Positions 18,372-18,372 of a stretch of DNA of 18,372 nt are shown here, in pieces (the stretch's first letter is position 1; each line of letters begins with the position of its first letter). The notes below the pieces were generated by a model. That model did not search any database. It saw only the letters and a program-made list of their open reading frames with translations, and had not been told where the DNA came from. This DNA comes from Pleurotus djamor (taxonomy: Eukaryota > Basidiomycota > Agaricomycetes > Agaricales > Pleurotaceae), in NCBI GenBank assembly GCA_029747585.1, contig JAPEVF010000892.1, forward strand, positions 1 to 18,372, written 5' to 3'. The position numbers and the translations under genes are program-made.

Positions 18372-18372
18372 G

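Overview
The window looks like nuclear DNA of a basidiomycete fungus, most likely an Agaricomycete. Introns are mostly 50-70 nt, with GTRNGT donors, CTNAC-type branch sites and YAG acceptors. It also carries a Plavaka-type DNA transposon and several fast-evolving proteins of the kind common in mushroom genomes. Family names come from recognition by eye; no search was run.

Every gene I can support is on the minus strand. From high to low coordinates they are: (1) the 3' part of a leucine-rich, F-box/LRR-like protein (18371-17400, 5' end outside the window); (2) a 198-aa coiled-coil protein (17284-16577); (3) a 10-exon gene for a 508-aa DUF6532-like protein (16097-14135), with one apparent GC-AG intron; (4) a full-length 13-exon Plavaka transposase of about 1011 aa (13662-9935); (5) two tandem arrays of decayed exon-intron units (about 9240-5690); (6) a relic of a PHO80/Pcl-type cyclin (5323-4850); (7) a 4-exon gene for a 644-aa nuclear-looking protein of unknown function (3939-1823). 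The segment 1-1700 has no convincing gene. It holds several repeat types: an inverted AGATAAAC cluster, a perfect 66-bp duplication, 38-bp repeats, a GATCAG-rich stretch and a tRNA-like pol III promoter.

The transposase is the best-identified feature. Its three N characters each sit beside a homopolymer and each breaks the frame by one base. Ignoring them gives a continuous reading frame, so the copy may be intact, but its ends and target-site duplication could not be fixed.

The most unusual feature is the array at about 5.7-8.5 kb. Diverged units of about 300 bp each carry an exon-like part and a 70-100-bp intron-like part. Four of the five exon-like parts I could delimit are multiples of three, and a protein pattern (LAD-NYTP-FIRHV-VCER-G) recurs in one frame from unit to unit. 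Nearly every unit now has a stop. It looks like the remains of a gene that grew by repeated duplication of one exon with its intron. The genes do not form an obvious pathway; the region reads as accessory, repeat-rich DNA with lineage-specific genes.
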